64,000 nt of DNA from Gordonia polyisoprenivorans NBRC 16320 = JCM 10675 (GTDB lineage: Bacteria; Actinomycetota; Actinomycetes; Mycobacteriales; Mycobacteriaceae): positions 1 to 64,000 of the forward strand of contig NZ_BAEI01000074.1 of NCBI RefSeq assembly GCF_000241325.1. Direction: 5' to 3'. Positions 41,347 to 50,437 of the stretch are shown here, piece by piece (positions within the stretch are counted from its first letter, which is position 1; each line of letters starts with the position of its first letter). Made by a program: the position numbers and the translations under genes. The notes below the pieces were generated by a model. That model was not told the origin of the DNA. It ran no database searches and saw nothing but the letters and a program-made list of their open reading frames with translations.

Positions 41347-43515
41347 ATGACCGATCTTCCCTCGGTGACCGAGCTGCTCGACGCGGCGGTCACCGCATTG
41401 TCCGGCCGTCGTCGCGACGGCCAGCTGCGCATGGCCAACGCCGTCGATCACGCCATCGACGTCGGCGAGCATCTCGCCGTCCAGGCGGGCACCGGCACCG
41501 GTAAGTCACTGGCCTACCTGGTGCCCGCGATCCGGCATGCCGTGGCCTCCGGCGACACGGTGGTGGTGTCGACGGCGACGATCGCGCTGCAGCGCCAGCT
41601 CGTCGAGCGGGATCTGCCACGGCTCGCCGATGCCCTGGCCGGCCCGCTCGGGCGCAAGCCGACCTTCGCGATCCTCAAGGGCCGCTCGAATTACCTGTGC
41701 CTGCACAAGATCCACGCGGGCGCCGTCGAGGAACCCGATACCGAGCTCTTCGATGCCTTCGAGCTGTCCCGGACCGGCCGCGAGGTCACCCGGCTGCGGG
41801 AGTGGACCTCCGACACCGAGACCGGTGACCGCGATGACCTGTCCCCCGGGGTCGCCGACCGCTCCTGGCGACAGGTCAGCGTGTCGGCGCGGGAGTGTCT
41901 GGGAGCAACCAACTGCTCCTACTCCGAGGACTGTTTCGCCGAACGCGCGCGCCGAGCCAGCGCCCAGGTCGACGTCGTCGTCACCAATCACGCGATGCTG
42001 GCCATCGACGCGCTCAGCCCGGCCAACGTCCTGCCCGATCACGACGTGGTGATCATCGACGAGGCGCACGAGCTCGTCGACCGCATCACCTCGGTCAGCA
42101 CCGCGGAGGTCTCGGCGGCAGCGGTGGCCAACCTGTCCAAGCGGGTCGGCAAACTCGTCGACGAAGAAACCGTCGATGCGCTCATCGGTGCCGGTGAGCA
42201 CCTCGGTGAGCTCCTCGATGACTGTCCGCCCGGCGAGTGGACGGCCATGCCGCCTGCGGCCGGCGCCACGCTGACGGTGCTGCGCGACCGCCTGTGGGCC
42301 ACGCGTGGTGCCATCGGGCCGGTCCGCGGCCTCGGGGCGAGCGGCGACGAGGGTGCCGCCGCGGCCCGCTCGGCCGCGCTCACCGGACTCGAGGATCTCC
42401 ACGACACGATCGTGCGGCTGCTCGGGGCGTTCTCCGAGCCGGAGGTGGCCAAGCGTCGTGACGTGGTCTGGGTGGGCCACGAGCGGGTGGGCCGCGGGCC
42501 ATCGGCGAGCACCCGCCCGGTGCTACACATCGCACCGCTGTCGGTCGGCGGGTTGCTGCGCAGCACCCTGTTCTCCACCTCCACGGTGATCCTGACCTCG
42601 GCGACGCTGACCATCGGCGGTTCGTTCGACGCGCTGGCCGCCACCTGGGGGTTGCCGGCTTCGGGGCGCGGTGCAGACACCCCGGCCGCCGACGAGGTCG
42701 ATGACCCGGGACCGGACGGGTCATCACGGGACGGGTCTGGGCGAGACAGGTCTGGGCGAGACAGGTCTGGGCGATCCGCGGTGGCCGCGCGGACGGCGAC
42801 CGCGACGGGCAAGGCCGCCCCGTCGGACGAGGGTACGGTCCGCTGGACCGGTCTCGACGCCGGCTCACCGTTCGACTATCCGCGCTCGGCGATCCTTTAT
42901 GTCGCCCGCCACCTCCCACGGCCCGGGCGCGACGGACTGGCCCCGGCGACCCTCGACGAGATCGAGTCGCTGATCGGTGCCGCCAACGGACGCACCCTCG
43001 GTTTGTTCTCGTCGATGCGGGCGGCGCGCGCGGCCGCCGATGCATTGGCCGACCGCGTGTCGGTGCCGATCCTGTGCCAGGGTGACGACACCACCTCGAC
43101 GTTGGTCAAGCAATTCGCCGAGGACCCGGAGACCTGCCTGTTCGGCACGTTGTCGCTGTGGCAGGGCGTCGATGTGCCCGGGCCGTCGTTGAGTCTGGTG
43201 CTCATCGACCGGATTCCGTTCCCCCGGCCGGACGATCCGCTGCTCACCGCCCGTCAGCGCGCCGTCGACGCCCGCGGCGGCAACGGTTTTCTGTCGGTCG
43301 CCGCCAACCATGCCGCCCTGCTGCTCGCGCAGGGCGCCGGTCGGCTGCTGCGTTCGGTCGACGACCGTGGTGTGGTCGCGGTGCTCGATTCGCGTCTGGC
43401 GACCGCCGGATACGGCGGCTACCTCGCGGCGTCGCTACCACCCTTCTGGCGGACCACCGACCCCACCGTGGTCCGGTCGGCACTGAGCAGGCTGACAGGG
43501 GTGCCCGTACGCTGA
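41347..43515 (+). CDS. dinG: DinG-type ATP-dependent DNA helicase with Fe-S cluster
   Basis: A 722-residue 5'-3' XPD-like helicase that resolves D-loops, R-loops and G-quadruplexes. Walker A is VQAGTGTGKSLAYLVP near residue 50 and the DEAH box is VVIIDEAHELVD. The four Fe-S cysteines fit NYLCLH, then ARECLGATNCSYSEDCF. Motif VI is in LLAQGAGRLLRSVDDRGVVAVLDSR. Around residues 455-485 a low-complexity insert (GSSRDGSGRDRSGRDRSGRS) is encoded by 15-bp tandem repeats. The start ATG lies 9 bases after pncA. Confidence 0.93.
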   Translation: MTDLPSVTELLDAAVTALSGRRRDGQLRMANAVDHAIDVGEHLAVQAGTGTGKSLAYLVPAIRHAVASGDTVVVSTATIALQRQLVERDLPRLADALAGPLGRKPTFAILKGRSNYLCLHKIHAGAVEEPDTELFDAFELSRTGREVTRLREWTSDTETGDRDDLSPGVADRSWRQVSVSARECLGATNCSYSEDCFAERARRASAQVDVVVTNHAMLAIDALSPANVLPDHDVVIIDEAHELVDRITSVSTAEVSAAAVANLSKRVGKLVDEETVDALIGAGEHLGELLDDCPPGEWTAMPPAAGATLTVLRDRLWATRGAIGPVRGLGASGDEGAAAARSAALTGLEDLHDTIVRLLGAFSEPEVAKRRDVVWVGHERVGRGPSASTRPVLHIAPLSVGGLLRSTLFSTSTVILTSATLTIGGSFDALAATWGLPASGRGADTPAADEVDDPGPDGSSRDGSGRDRSGRDRSGRSAVAARTATATGKAAPSDEGTVRWTGLDAGSPFDYPRSAILYVARHLPRPGRDGLAPATLDEIESLIGAANGRTLGLFSSMRAARAAADALADRVSVPILCQGDDTTSTLVKQFAEDPETCLFGTLSLWQGVDVPGPSLSLVLIDRIPFPRPDDPLLTARQRAVDARGGNGFLSVAANHAALLLAQGAGRLLRSVDDRGVVAVLDSRLATAGYGGYLAASLPPFWRTTDPTVVRSALSRLTGVPVR
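42734..42774 (+). repeat. 15-bp tandem repeat inside dinG
   Basis: GGTCTGGGCGAGACA occurs twice in full (42734-42748, 42749-42763) with a third partial copy. It encodes a repeated five-residue Ser-Gly-Arg-Asp-Arg unit in a loop of DinG and keeps the frame. Confidence 0.85.
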
Positions 43516-43636
43516 TCCTGGCGCGCGGAGCGCTCCGAGCGACAAGAATGGGTACCACGCCCCGGCGCAGAGGCCGCGGTGAGCAACGACGCATCCTCGC
43601 ACCGACACGCGGTCGGGGTGAGAAGGGAGACCGTCT

Positions 43637-45637
43637 GTGATCGGCCGGATGGGCATCGACGACATCCAACCCTTGGTTTCGGCGGGCCAGTATCCAGCCA
43701 AAGCCGTTGTCGGAGAAACGATCCCGATCAGTGCGACCGCGTGGCGCGAGGGCCACGACGCACTCGGGGTCACTGTGCGGATCGAGGCCCCGCGCCGACG
43801 CGTCTACGAGATCACCATGACGCCGTCGATCGAGCCCGACCAGTTCAACGCCGTCTTCGTCCCCGACACCGAGGGCTACTGGACGTTCCGCGTCGAGGCC
43901 TGGAGCGACCCGTACACGACCTGGCGGTCGGCGATCGTCAAGAAGATCGAGGCCGGTCAGTCCGCTGCGGACCTGGCCAACGACCTCGAGATCGGCGCGC
44001 GCGTGCTCTCCCGGGCCCGCGACCAGATCGCCCCCACCGAACGCGGGGTCCTCTCCGACGCGATCCGCCTGCTGCGCGCCGAGGACATGTCCCTGTCGAC
44101 GCGGGTCGCCCCCGCCATCGCCGACGCCGTCACCTCACTGCTGCACCAACACCCGGTCCGCGAGATGGTCACCAAGAGCCGCAACCACCGCGTCTGGGTG
44201 GATCGCCGACGCGCGCTGTTCGGCTCGTGGTACGAGATGTTTCCGCGCTCGACCGGCGGATGGGACAACGAGGGGCGCCCGGTGCACGGCACCTTCCTCA
44301 CCGCGGCGCAGGATCTGCCCCGCATCGCCGACATGGGATTCGACGTCGTCTACCTGCCGCCGATCCATCCGATCGGCGAGGTCAACCGCAAGGGCCCCAA
44401 CAACACCCTGATCGCCGGAGCCGAGGACGTCGGCTCGCCCTGGGCGATCGGGTCCCGCGACGGTGGCCACGACGCCATCCACCCGCGCCTGGGCAGCGAG
44501 GAGGATTTCACCTACTTCGTCGGACGGGCGCGCGAACTCGGCATGGAGATCGCACTCGACCTCGCATTGCAATGCGCCCCGGACCACCCGTGGGCCACCG
44601 AGCATCCCGACTGGTTCACGATCCTGCCGGACGGCACCATCGCCTACGCGGAGAACCCACCCAAGAAGTACCAGGACATCTATCCGCTCAATTTCGACAA
44701 CGACCGCGCCGGCATCTATGCAGGTGTGCTACGCGTGGTGCTGCACTGGATCAATTTGGGCGTCAACATCTTTCGCGTCGACAATCCGCACACCAAGCCG
44801 CCGAACTTCTGGGAATGGCTGATCACCGAGATCAAGAAACGCCATCCCGACGTGTTGTTCCTGGCCGAGGCATTCACCCGCCCCGCACGACTCTACGGAC
44901 TGGCGCGCCTCGGGTTCACGCAGTCCTACACCTATTTCACGTGGAAGACCGCGCGCTGGGAGCTCGAGGAGTTCGGCAACGAACTCGCCGCACACGCCGA
45001 CGAGGCCCGGCCGAATCTCTTCGTCAACACCCCGGACATCCTCCACGAGAGCCTGCAGCATGGTGGCCCGGGCATGTTCGCATTGCGGGCGGCGCTGGCG
45101 GCGACCCTCTCCCCGACCTGGGGTGTGTATTCGGGATACGAACTCTACGAACACCTGCCGGTCCGGGAGGGCAGCGAGGAGTACCTCGATTCGGAGAAGT
45201 ACCAACTGCGCCCACGCGATTACAAGGCGGCCGCGTCCCGAGGGGAATCCCTGGAACCGTGGATCACCTCGCTCAACGCGATCCGGCGTCGTCATCCGGC
45301 TCTGCAGCAGTTGCGCAACATCACCTTTCACCACATCGAGAACCCGGCGCTGATCGCCTACTCCAAGATCGACCCCGCCTCCGGGGACCGGGTACTGGTC
45401 GTCATCAACCTCAATCCATTCGGCACCGAGACCGCGACCCTGTGGCTCGACATGCCCGCCCTCGGTTTCGACTGGCAGGACCACTTCGGGGTCCGCGACG
45501 AGGTCACCGGAGAGGAGTACACCTGGGGTCAGGCGAACTACATCCAACTCGAACCGTGGCGCGCGGTGGCCCATATCCTGGCCCTGCCGCCCCTCGATCC
45601 GGCGCTCGCGCAACAGCTTTCCTACCGCATCCGGTGA
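43637..45637 (+). CDS. glgE: Alpha-1,4-glucan:maltose-1-phosphate maltosyltransferase GlgE
   Basis: A 666-residue GH13_3 enzyme that extends alpha-glucan with maltosyl units from maltose-1-phosphate. The N-terminal beta domain (PAKAVVGETIPISATAWREGHDALGVTVRIE) leads to a helical insert and the (beta/alpha)8 barrel. Conserved parts are SWYEMFPRSTGG, then VYLPPIHPIGEVNRKGPNN, the nucleophile Asp in VFRVDNPHTKPPNFW-like FRVDNPHTKP, the acid/base Glu in VLFLAEAFT, and NTPDIL. GTG at 43637 follows GGGAG at 7 bases. glgB follows after 22 bases. No glgP or treS lies in the window. Confidence 0.95.
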   Translation: MIGRMGIDDIQPLVSAGQYPAKAVVGETIPISATAWREGHDALGVTVRIEAPRRRVYEITMTPSIEPDQFNAVFVPDTEGYWTFRVEAWSDPYTTWRSAIVKKIEAGQSAADLANDLEIGARVLSRARDQIAPTERGVLSDAIRLLRAEDMSLSTRVAPAIADAVTSLLHQHPVREMVTKSRNHRVWVDRRRALFGSWYEMFPRSTGGWDNEGRPVHGTFLTAAQDLPRIADMGFDVVYLPPIHPIGEVNRKGPNNTLIAGAEDVGSPWAIGSRDGGHDAIHPRLGSEEDFTYFVGRARELGMEIALDLALQCAPDHPWATEHPDWFTILPDGTIAYAENPPKKYQDIYPLNFDNDRAGIYAGVLRVVLHWINLGVNIFRVDNPHTKPPNFWEWLITEIKKRHPDVLFLAEAFTRPARLYGLARLGFTQSYTYFTWKTARWELEEFGNELAAHADEARPNLFVNTPDILHESLQHGGPGMFALRAALAATLSPTWGVYSGYELYEHLPVREGSEEYLDSEKYQLRPRDYKAAASRGESLEPWITSLNAIRRRHPALQQLRNITFHHIENPALIAYSKIDPASGDRVLVVINLNPFGTETATLWLDMPALGFDWQDHFGVRDEVTGEEYTWGQANYIQLEPWRAVAHILALPPLDPALAQQLSYRIR

Positions 45638-45659
45638 GGAACGAGGAGAGGACGACGAC

Positions 45660-47954
45660 GTGACCAATCCCCCGCAATTCCCCACCCCCGACGATCCCCG
45701 GCCCACGGCCTCGCCGGCGTGCGGCGAGCCCGACCCGAACGCCTCCGGCCACGATCTGCGACGGATCGATGCCCTGACCCATCCCGACCCGCATGCCTTC
45801 CTCGGCGCTCACGACACCGGGACCGGTTTCACCGTGCTGCGGACGCTGCGTCCCACCGCGACGTCGGTCACCGCGGTCATCGGCGGCGTCGACTATCCGA
45901 TGACCGCCCAGACCGACGATCTGTTCGTCGTCGCGGTCCCGATCGAGGGTCTCATCGACTACCGCTACCGCGTGGAGTATCCCGACGGCGCGGGCGGCCA
46001 CGAGTCCTACGTCGTCGCCGACGGTTATCGCTTCCTGCCGAGCGTCGGCGAGACCGACCGCTACCTGTTCGGCGAGGGCCGCCACGAGCGTTTGTGGGAA
46101 ATCCTCGGGGCGCGGCCGGTCAGCTACACCACTCCCGACGGCGAGGTGTCGGGGACCGCGTTCTCGGTGTGGGCTCCGAACGCCCACGGCGTGGCGGTGA
46201 TCGGCGATTTCGACTGGACCGGGCGCACCGCGCCGATGAGATCGCTGGGCTCCAGCGGCATCTGGGAGGTCTTCCTGCCCGACATCGGCGCGGGCACCCA
46301 GTACAAGTTCAAGGTGCACGGCGCCGACGGGGTGATCCGGGAGAAGGCCGACCCGATGGCGTTGGGCACCAACCTGCCCCCGGCGACCGCGTCGGTGGTG
46401 ACCACCTCGGCGCACGAGTGGTCCGACGACGCGTGGATCGCCACCCGTGCCGCCTCCGCACCGGCCACCGAACCGATGAGCATCTACGAGGTGCACCTCG
46501 GGTCGTGGCGAATGGGGTTGTCCTACCGGGAGATCGCCGAGCAACTCGGCGACTACCTCGTCGAAAAGGGCTTCACCCACGTCGAATTCCTGCCGGTCGC
46601 CGAGCACCCCTTCGGCGGCTCGTGGGGATATCAGGTCACCAGCTATTACGCGCCCTCGGCCCGGTTCGGCCACCCCGACGACTTCCGGTATCTCGTCGAC
46701 CACCTGCATTCGCTCGGGATCGGCGTACTCGTCGACTGGGTGCCCGCCCACTTCCCCAAGGACGAATGGGCATTGGCGCGTTTCGACGGCACCGCCCTGT
46801 ACGAACACGCCGACCCGATGCGCGGCGAGCAACTCGACTGGGGCACATACGTCTTCGACTTCGGCCGCCACGAGGTACGCAACTTCCTGGTCGCCAACGC
46901 GCTGTTCTGGTTCGACGAATTCCACATCGATGGCCTGCGCGTCGACGCGGTCGCCTCGATGCTCTACCTCGACTACTCGCGCCCGGCCGGCGGCTGGCGT
47001 CCCAACATCTACGGTGGGCGCGAGAACCTCGAGGCGGTGCAGTTCCTACAGGAGACCAATGCCACTGTGCACAAGCATTTCCCGGGCGTGGTCACGATCG
47101 CCGAGGAATCGACGGCATGGCCGGGCGTGACCCGCATGACCGATCTGGGCGGGCTGGGCTTCAGCTTCAAGTGGAACATGGGCTGGATGCACGACACGCT
47201 CGGCTACCTCGGGCGTGATCAGGTTCACCGCAGCTTCCACCACCACGAGATCACCTTCTCGATGATGTACGCGTGGAGCGAGAACTTCGTCCTGCCGCTC
47301 TCCCACGACGAGGTCGTCCACGGCAAGGGCACACTGTGGACCCGGATGCCCGGCGACTCGTTCACCAAGGCCGCCGGGGTCCGCGTGTTCCTGGCATATC
47401 AGTGGGCGCATCCGGGCAAGCAATTGCTGTTCATGGGACAGGAATTCGGTCAGACCGGCGAGTGGGCCGAGGACCGCAGCCTGGATTGGTCACAGATGTC
47501 GGGCTGGGAAGGCGAATTGCATTCGGGCATCTCGGCTCTCGTGACCGATCTCAACCGGGTCTACCGACAGACGCCGGCCTTGTTCAGCGCGGACACCGAC
47601 CCGGCGGGTTACGAGTGGATCGACGCCAACGACACCGCCAACAACGTCATCAGCTTCCTTCGATACGGAGCCGACGGTTCGGTTCTCGCATGTCTGTTCA
47701 ACTTCTCCGGCTCCGATCGCAGCAACTACCGCGTCGGGCTTCCGGTGGCGGGCACCTGGGCCGAGGTCCTCAACACCGACTCGTCGGCGTATTCGGGTTC
47801 CGGTCAGGGAAATCTGGGCAGCGTCGTCACCGACGACCAACCGTGGCACGCCCGTCCCGTCTCGGCGACGGTGATGCTCCCGGCGAACTCGGCGATCTGG
47901 CTGGCCCCGGTCCCGGTCGACTCCCCGACCGATTCCGCTCCGACATCGCCGTGA
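45660..47954 (+). CDS. glgB: 1,4-alpha-glucan branching enzyme
   Basis: A 764-residue GH13 branching enzyme that introduces alpha-1,6 links into the glucan made by GlgE. Two N-terminal CBM48-like modules carry HPDPHAFLGAHDTG and FSVWAPNAHGVAVIGDFDWTGR. The barrel shows VEFLPVAEHPFGGSWGYQVTSYYAP, the nucleophile Asp in DGLRVDAVASMLYLDYSR, the acid/base Glu in VTIAEESTAWPGV, and the third carboxylate in LPLSHDEVVHGKG. It is somewhat longer than mycobacterial GlgB because of its N terminus. GTG at 45660 lies 22 bases after glgE, and a 17-bp-stem terminator follows. Confidence 0.95.
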   Translation: MTNPPQFPTPDDPRPTASPACGEPDPNASGHDLRRIDALTHPDPHAFLGAHDTGTGFTVLRTLRPTATSVTAVIGGVDYPMTAQTDDLFVVAVPIEGLIDYRYRVEYPDGAGGHESYVVADGYRFLPSVGETDRYLFGEGRHERLWEILGARPVSYTTPDGEVSGTAFSVWAPNAHGVAVIGDFDWTGRTAPMRSLGSSGIWEVFLPDIGAGTQYKFKVHGADGVIREKADPMALGTNLPPATASVVTTSAHEWSDDAWIATRAASAPATEPMSIYEVHLGSWRMGLSYREIAEQLGDYLVEKGFTHVEFLPVAEHPFGGSWGYQVTSYYAPSARFGHPDDFRYLVDHLHSLGIGVLVDWVPAHFPKDEWALARFDGTALYEHADPMRGEQLDWGTYVFDFGRHEVRNFLVANALFWFDEFHIDGLRVDAVASMLYLDYSRPAGGWRPNIYGGRENLEAVQFLQETNATVHKHFPGVVTIAEESTAWPGVTRMTDLGGLGFSFKWNMGWMHDTLGYLGRDQVHRSFHHHEITFSMMYAWSENFVLPLSHDEVVHGKGTLWTRMPGDSFTKAAGVRVFLAYQWAHPGKQLLFMGQEFGQTGEWAEDRSLDWSQMSGWEGELHSGISALVTDLNRVYRQTPALFSADTDPAGYEWIDANDTANNVISFLRYGADGSVLACLFNFSGSDRSNYRVGLPVAGTWAEVLNTDSSAYSGSGQGNLGSVVTDDQPWHARPVSATVMLPANSAIWLAPVPVDSPTDSAPTSP

Positions 47955-47978
47955 TCGCCCACGTCGGTTGATACCCCC

Positions 47979-48015
47979 GACGGCGCCGGGTCGAGATCCT
48001 CGACCCGGCGCCGTC
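47979..48015 (+). terminator. Strong terminator hairpin after glgB
   Basis: GACGGCGCCGGGTCGAG pairs with CTCGACCCGGCGCCGTC, a perfect 17-bp stem with a 3-base loop. Confidence 0.8.
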
Positions 48016-48060
48016 GTCTGTGTGGCCTGCGAGACGCCTTGCGCTTTCACTATTCAGCGT

Positions 48061-48075
48061 TACTATGTACTAGTA
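48061..48075. promoter_or_regulatory. Inverted repeat before the PadR gene
   Basis: TACTA-TGTAC-TAGTA is a perfect dyad about 50 bases before the padR start. A related TAGTACT sits at 48091-48097. This suits autoregulation by the PadR-type repressor. Confidence 0.5.
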
Positions 48076-48123
48076 GTCAGCAACACTGAGTAGTACTTCA
48101 CACCCCGAGTATCGGAGGACGCG

Positions 48124-48459
48124 TTGGGCAAACAAATGACCGAGATGCTCAAGGGCACGCTGGAGGGCATCGTCCTGGCGATCCTGAGCCTGCGCGCGGC
48201 CTACGGGTACGAGATCACCGCGGCACTGCGCGAGCAGGGTTTCACCGACATCGCCGAGGGAACCGTCTACGCGTTGCTGTTGCGCATCGAGAAGCGCGGA
48301 CTGGTCGACGTGGAGAAGGTGCCGTCGGAGAAGGGTCCGCCCCGAAAGGTGTACTCCCTCAACGCCTCCGGTCACGAGTACCTCGACGAGTTCTGGCGCA
48401 CCTGGGATTTCCTCACCGACCGGCTCGACACACTTCACCACCGAAAGGAACAACCGTGA
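48124..48459 (+). CDS. PadR-family transcriptional regulator
   Basis: A 111-residue winged-helix repressor. TTG at 48124 has GGAGGA upstream. The sequence MLKGTLEGIVLAILSLRAAYGYEITAALREQGFTDIAEGTVYALLLRIEKRGLVD is the typical PadR N-terminal domain, with the wing VEKVPSEKGPPRKVYSLNASGHEYL after it. It heads a tight operon with DUF1048 and an ABC exporter, in which each gene overlaps the next. This is a common drug-sensing arrangement (LmrR-like). The inducer is unknown. Confidence 0.92.
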   Translation: MGKQMTEMLKGTLEGIVLAILSLRAAYGYEITAALREQGFTDIAEGTVYALLLRIEKRGLVDVEKVPSEKGPPRKVYSLNASGHEYLDEFWRTWDFLTDRLDTLHHRKEQP

Positions 48460-48836
48460 TGCTCACCAAGATCATCGGCGACAAGAAACGTTGGCGCGCA
48501 TACAAAGCGCGGAGGGACGCATTACCGGACCATCTGCGCACCGTCCTCGAGGCCGTCGAGCACTACATCTATTACTTCGCCTCCTCGGAGACCGATGCCC
48601 TGATGTCGTTGCTCACCGACCTCGCCGACCTCTTCGAGCAGGCCGCCGCCGACCGGACCCCGGTCGCCGACCTCGTCGGCGACGACCCGATCGAGTTCGC
48701 CGAGGGATTCCTGCGCAATTACCCGGAGGCGTCGTGGATCAGCAAGGAACGCAAGCGATTGACCACGGCGCTCGATCAGGCGATCGCCGCCGAGGCGAGC
48801 AACCCCGACACAGACACCCCGGAGCGTGAGAAATGA
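48456..48836 (+). CDS. DUF1048 protein
   Basis: A 126-residue helical cytosolic protein of the DUF1048 family, seen in LTKIIGDKKRWRAYKARRDALPDHLRTVLEAVEHYIYYF and the later LTDLADLFEQAAADRTPVADLVGDDPIEFAEGFLRNY. It is regularly found between PadR regulators and ABC exporters, but its role is not known. GTG at 48456 overlaps the PadR stop (GTGATG, so ATG at 48459 is an alternative), and its own stop overlaps the ABC gene start as ATGA. Confidence 0.88.
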   Translation: MMLTKIIGDKKRWRAYKARRDALPDHLRTVLEAVEHYIYYFASSETDALMSLLTDLADLFEQAAADRTPVADLVGDDPIEFAEGFLRNYPEASWISKERKRLTTALDQAIAAEASNPDTDTPEREK

Positions 48837-49612
48837 CCGCCGAGCCCGCCATCTCCGTTGCCGGACTGCGTAAGTCGTTCAAGGAACTCGAGGTCCTGCG
48901 CGGGGTCGACTTCGAGGTGGCGCCCGGCAGCATCTTTGCCCTGCTCGGCTCCAACGGGTCGGGCAAGACCACCACGGTCAAGATCCTCACCACGCTTGCC
49001 CGGCCCGACGCCGGCACCATCCGGGTCCTGGGTCACGATGTCACCCGGCAGCCACAACTGGTACGCGAATCCATCAGCCTGACCGGACAATTCGCGGCGG
49101 TCGACGACATCCTCACCGCCCGCGAGAACCTCGTCCTCGTCGCCCGGTTGCGCCATCTACCCGACGCCGACGCCGTGGCCGAGCACCTGCTGGACCGGTT
49201 CTCGTTGATCGACGCCGCCGACCGTCGGGTCGCCACGTTCTCCGGCGGGATGCGACGACGACTCGACATCGCCATGAGCCTGATCGGCGAACCACCGGTC
49301 ATCTTTCTCGACGAACCCACCACCGGACTGGATCCGCAAGCGCGCCTGGAGGTCTGGGAGTCGATCACCGACCTCGCCCGACGCGGTACCACGGTGCTGC
49401 TGACCACCCAGTACCTCGAGGAGGCCGAACACCTCGCCGACCGAATCGCGATCCTCCATCAGGGGCGCATCATCCAGAACGGCACCCTCGCCCAGCTCAC
49501 CGCGCTCCTCCCGCCCGCCGAGGTCGAGTACGTCGTCAAGCAGCCCTCGCTCGAAGACGTCTTCCTCGCGGTGATCGGCGAGGACACCACCCGTACGACC
49601 AAGGAGCCGTGA
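48833..49612 (+). CDS. ABC transporter ATP-binding protein (DrrA-like)
   Basis: A 259-residue ATPase of an ABC-2 exporter. Walker A is LLGSNGSGKTTTVKIL, the signature is FSGGMRRRLDIAMSL, and Walker B with the catalytic Glu is VIFLDEPTTGLDP. The D-loop and switch region (LLTTQYLEEAEHLADRIAILHQGRI) is intact. DrrA-type proteins drive export of drugs such as anthracyclines or lipids. It overlaps the genes on both sides by four bases and works with the permease encoded next. Confidence 0.93.
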   Translation: MTAEPAISVAGLRKSFKELEVLRGVDFEVAPGSIFALLGSNGSGKTTTVKILTTLARPDAGTIRVLGHDVTRQPQLVRESISLTGQFAAVDDILTARENLVLVARLRHLPDADAVAEHLLDRFSLIDAADRRVATFSGGMRRRLDIAMSLIGEPPVIFLDEPTTGLDPQARLEVWESITDLARRGTTVLLTTQYLEEAEHLADRIAILHQGRIIQNGTLAQLTALLPPAEVEYVVKQPSLEDVFLAVIGEDTTRTTKEP

Positions 49613-50373
49613 TGGCCACACATTTCGCCACCGACACCACTGCCCTACTCGGCCGCACCCTGCGGCATGTGACGCGCAGCCCGGACACGATCATCACCAC
49701 CGCGGTCATGCCGATCGCCTTCCTGCTGCTGTTCGTCTACGTCCTCGGCGGTGCGATCCAGACCGGTTCGGGCCCCTACATCGACTACCTGTTGCCGGGC
49801 ATCCTGCTGATCACGGTGGCGTCGGGGATCTCCTACACCGCGTTTCGGCTGTACTCGGACATGGCCGGTGGGATGGTCGAGCGCTTCCAATCCATGCCGA
49901 TTGCACGCTCGGTGACCCTGTGGGCGCATGTGCTGACCTCGTTGCTGGCCAACATGGTGGCCGTGGCCATCGTGGTGCTGGTCGCGGTGGCAATGGGGTT
50001 CCGGTCGAGTGCCGGCGTCCTCGGGTGGCTCGCGGTGGCCGGCATCCTCGTCGTCTTCACCCTCGCGCTGACCTGGGTCGCGGTCATCCCCGGGCTCACC
50101 GCGAAGAGCGTCGACGGCGCGAGTGCATTCTCCTACCCGCTGATCTTCCTGCCGTTCATCAGCTCCGCATTCGTGCCGACCGAGTCGATGCCCGGACCGG
50201 TGCGGGCATTCGCCGAGCATCAGCCGGTGACCTCGATCGTGAACAGCATTCGCGCACTGTTCGCCGGGCAGCCGGTCGGCGGCGACCTCTGGATCGCCCT
50301 GGGATGGTGCGTCGGCATCCTGGTGATCGCCTACGCCGCCGCGATGGTCGTCTACCGACGCAAGGTGTCGTGA
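49609..50373 (+). CDS. ABC-2 type transporter permease (DrrB-like)
   Basis: A 254-residue membrane protein with six hydrophobic segments, including IITTAVMPIAFLLLFVYVLGGAI, LLPGILLITVASGISYTAFRLYSDMAGGM and FSYPLIFLPFISSAFVPTESM. The family signature ERFQSMPIARS lies near residue 95, and AFAEHQPVTSIVNSIRALFAGQPV near residue 205. It forms the export channel with the upstream ATPase. GTG at 49609 overlaps the ATPase stop; ATG at 49612 is an alternative. It converges on the thioredoxin-like gene across a terminator. Confidence 0.92.
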   Translation: MMATHFATDTTALLGRTLRHVTRSPDTIITTAVMPIAFLLLFVYVLGGAIQTGSGPYIDYLLPGILLITVASGISYTAFRLYSDMAGGMVERFQSMPIARSVTLWAHVLTSLLANMVAVAIVVLVAVAMGFRSSAGVLGWLAVAGILVVFTLALTWVAVIPGLTAKSVDGASAFSYPLIFLPFISSAFVPTESMPGPVRAFAEHQPVTSIVNSIRALFAGQPVGGDLWIALGWCVGILVIAYAAAMVVYRRKVS

Positions 50374-50380
50374 ACTCCAT

Positions 50381-50433
50381 GACCCGCGCTCCGGCACGGC
50401 TCTGGTCGAACCGCTATCGGTTCAGCGCGGGTC
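50381..50433. terminator. Convergent terminator between permease and thioredoxin-like gene
   Basis: GACCCGCGCT (50381-50390) pairs with AGCGCGGGTC (50424-50433). Inside lies a second hairpin GAACCG-CTAT-CGGTTC (50408-50423). Confidence 0.65.
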
Positions 50434-50437
50434 GGAC

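Noticed and set aside
43579..45663. 694-residue plus-strand frame over glgE
   Set aside because: It is a shifted frame of glgE with Arg/Pro-rich nonsense; the glgE frame shows all the catalytic motifs.
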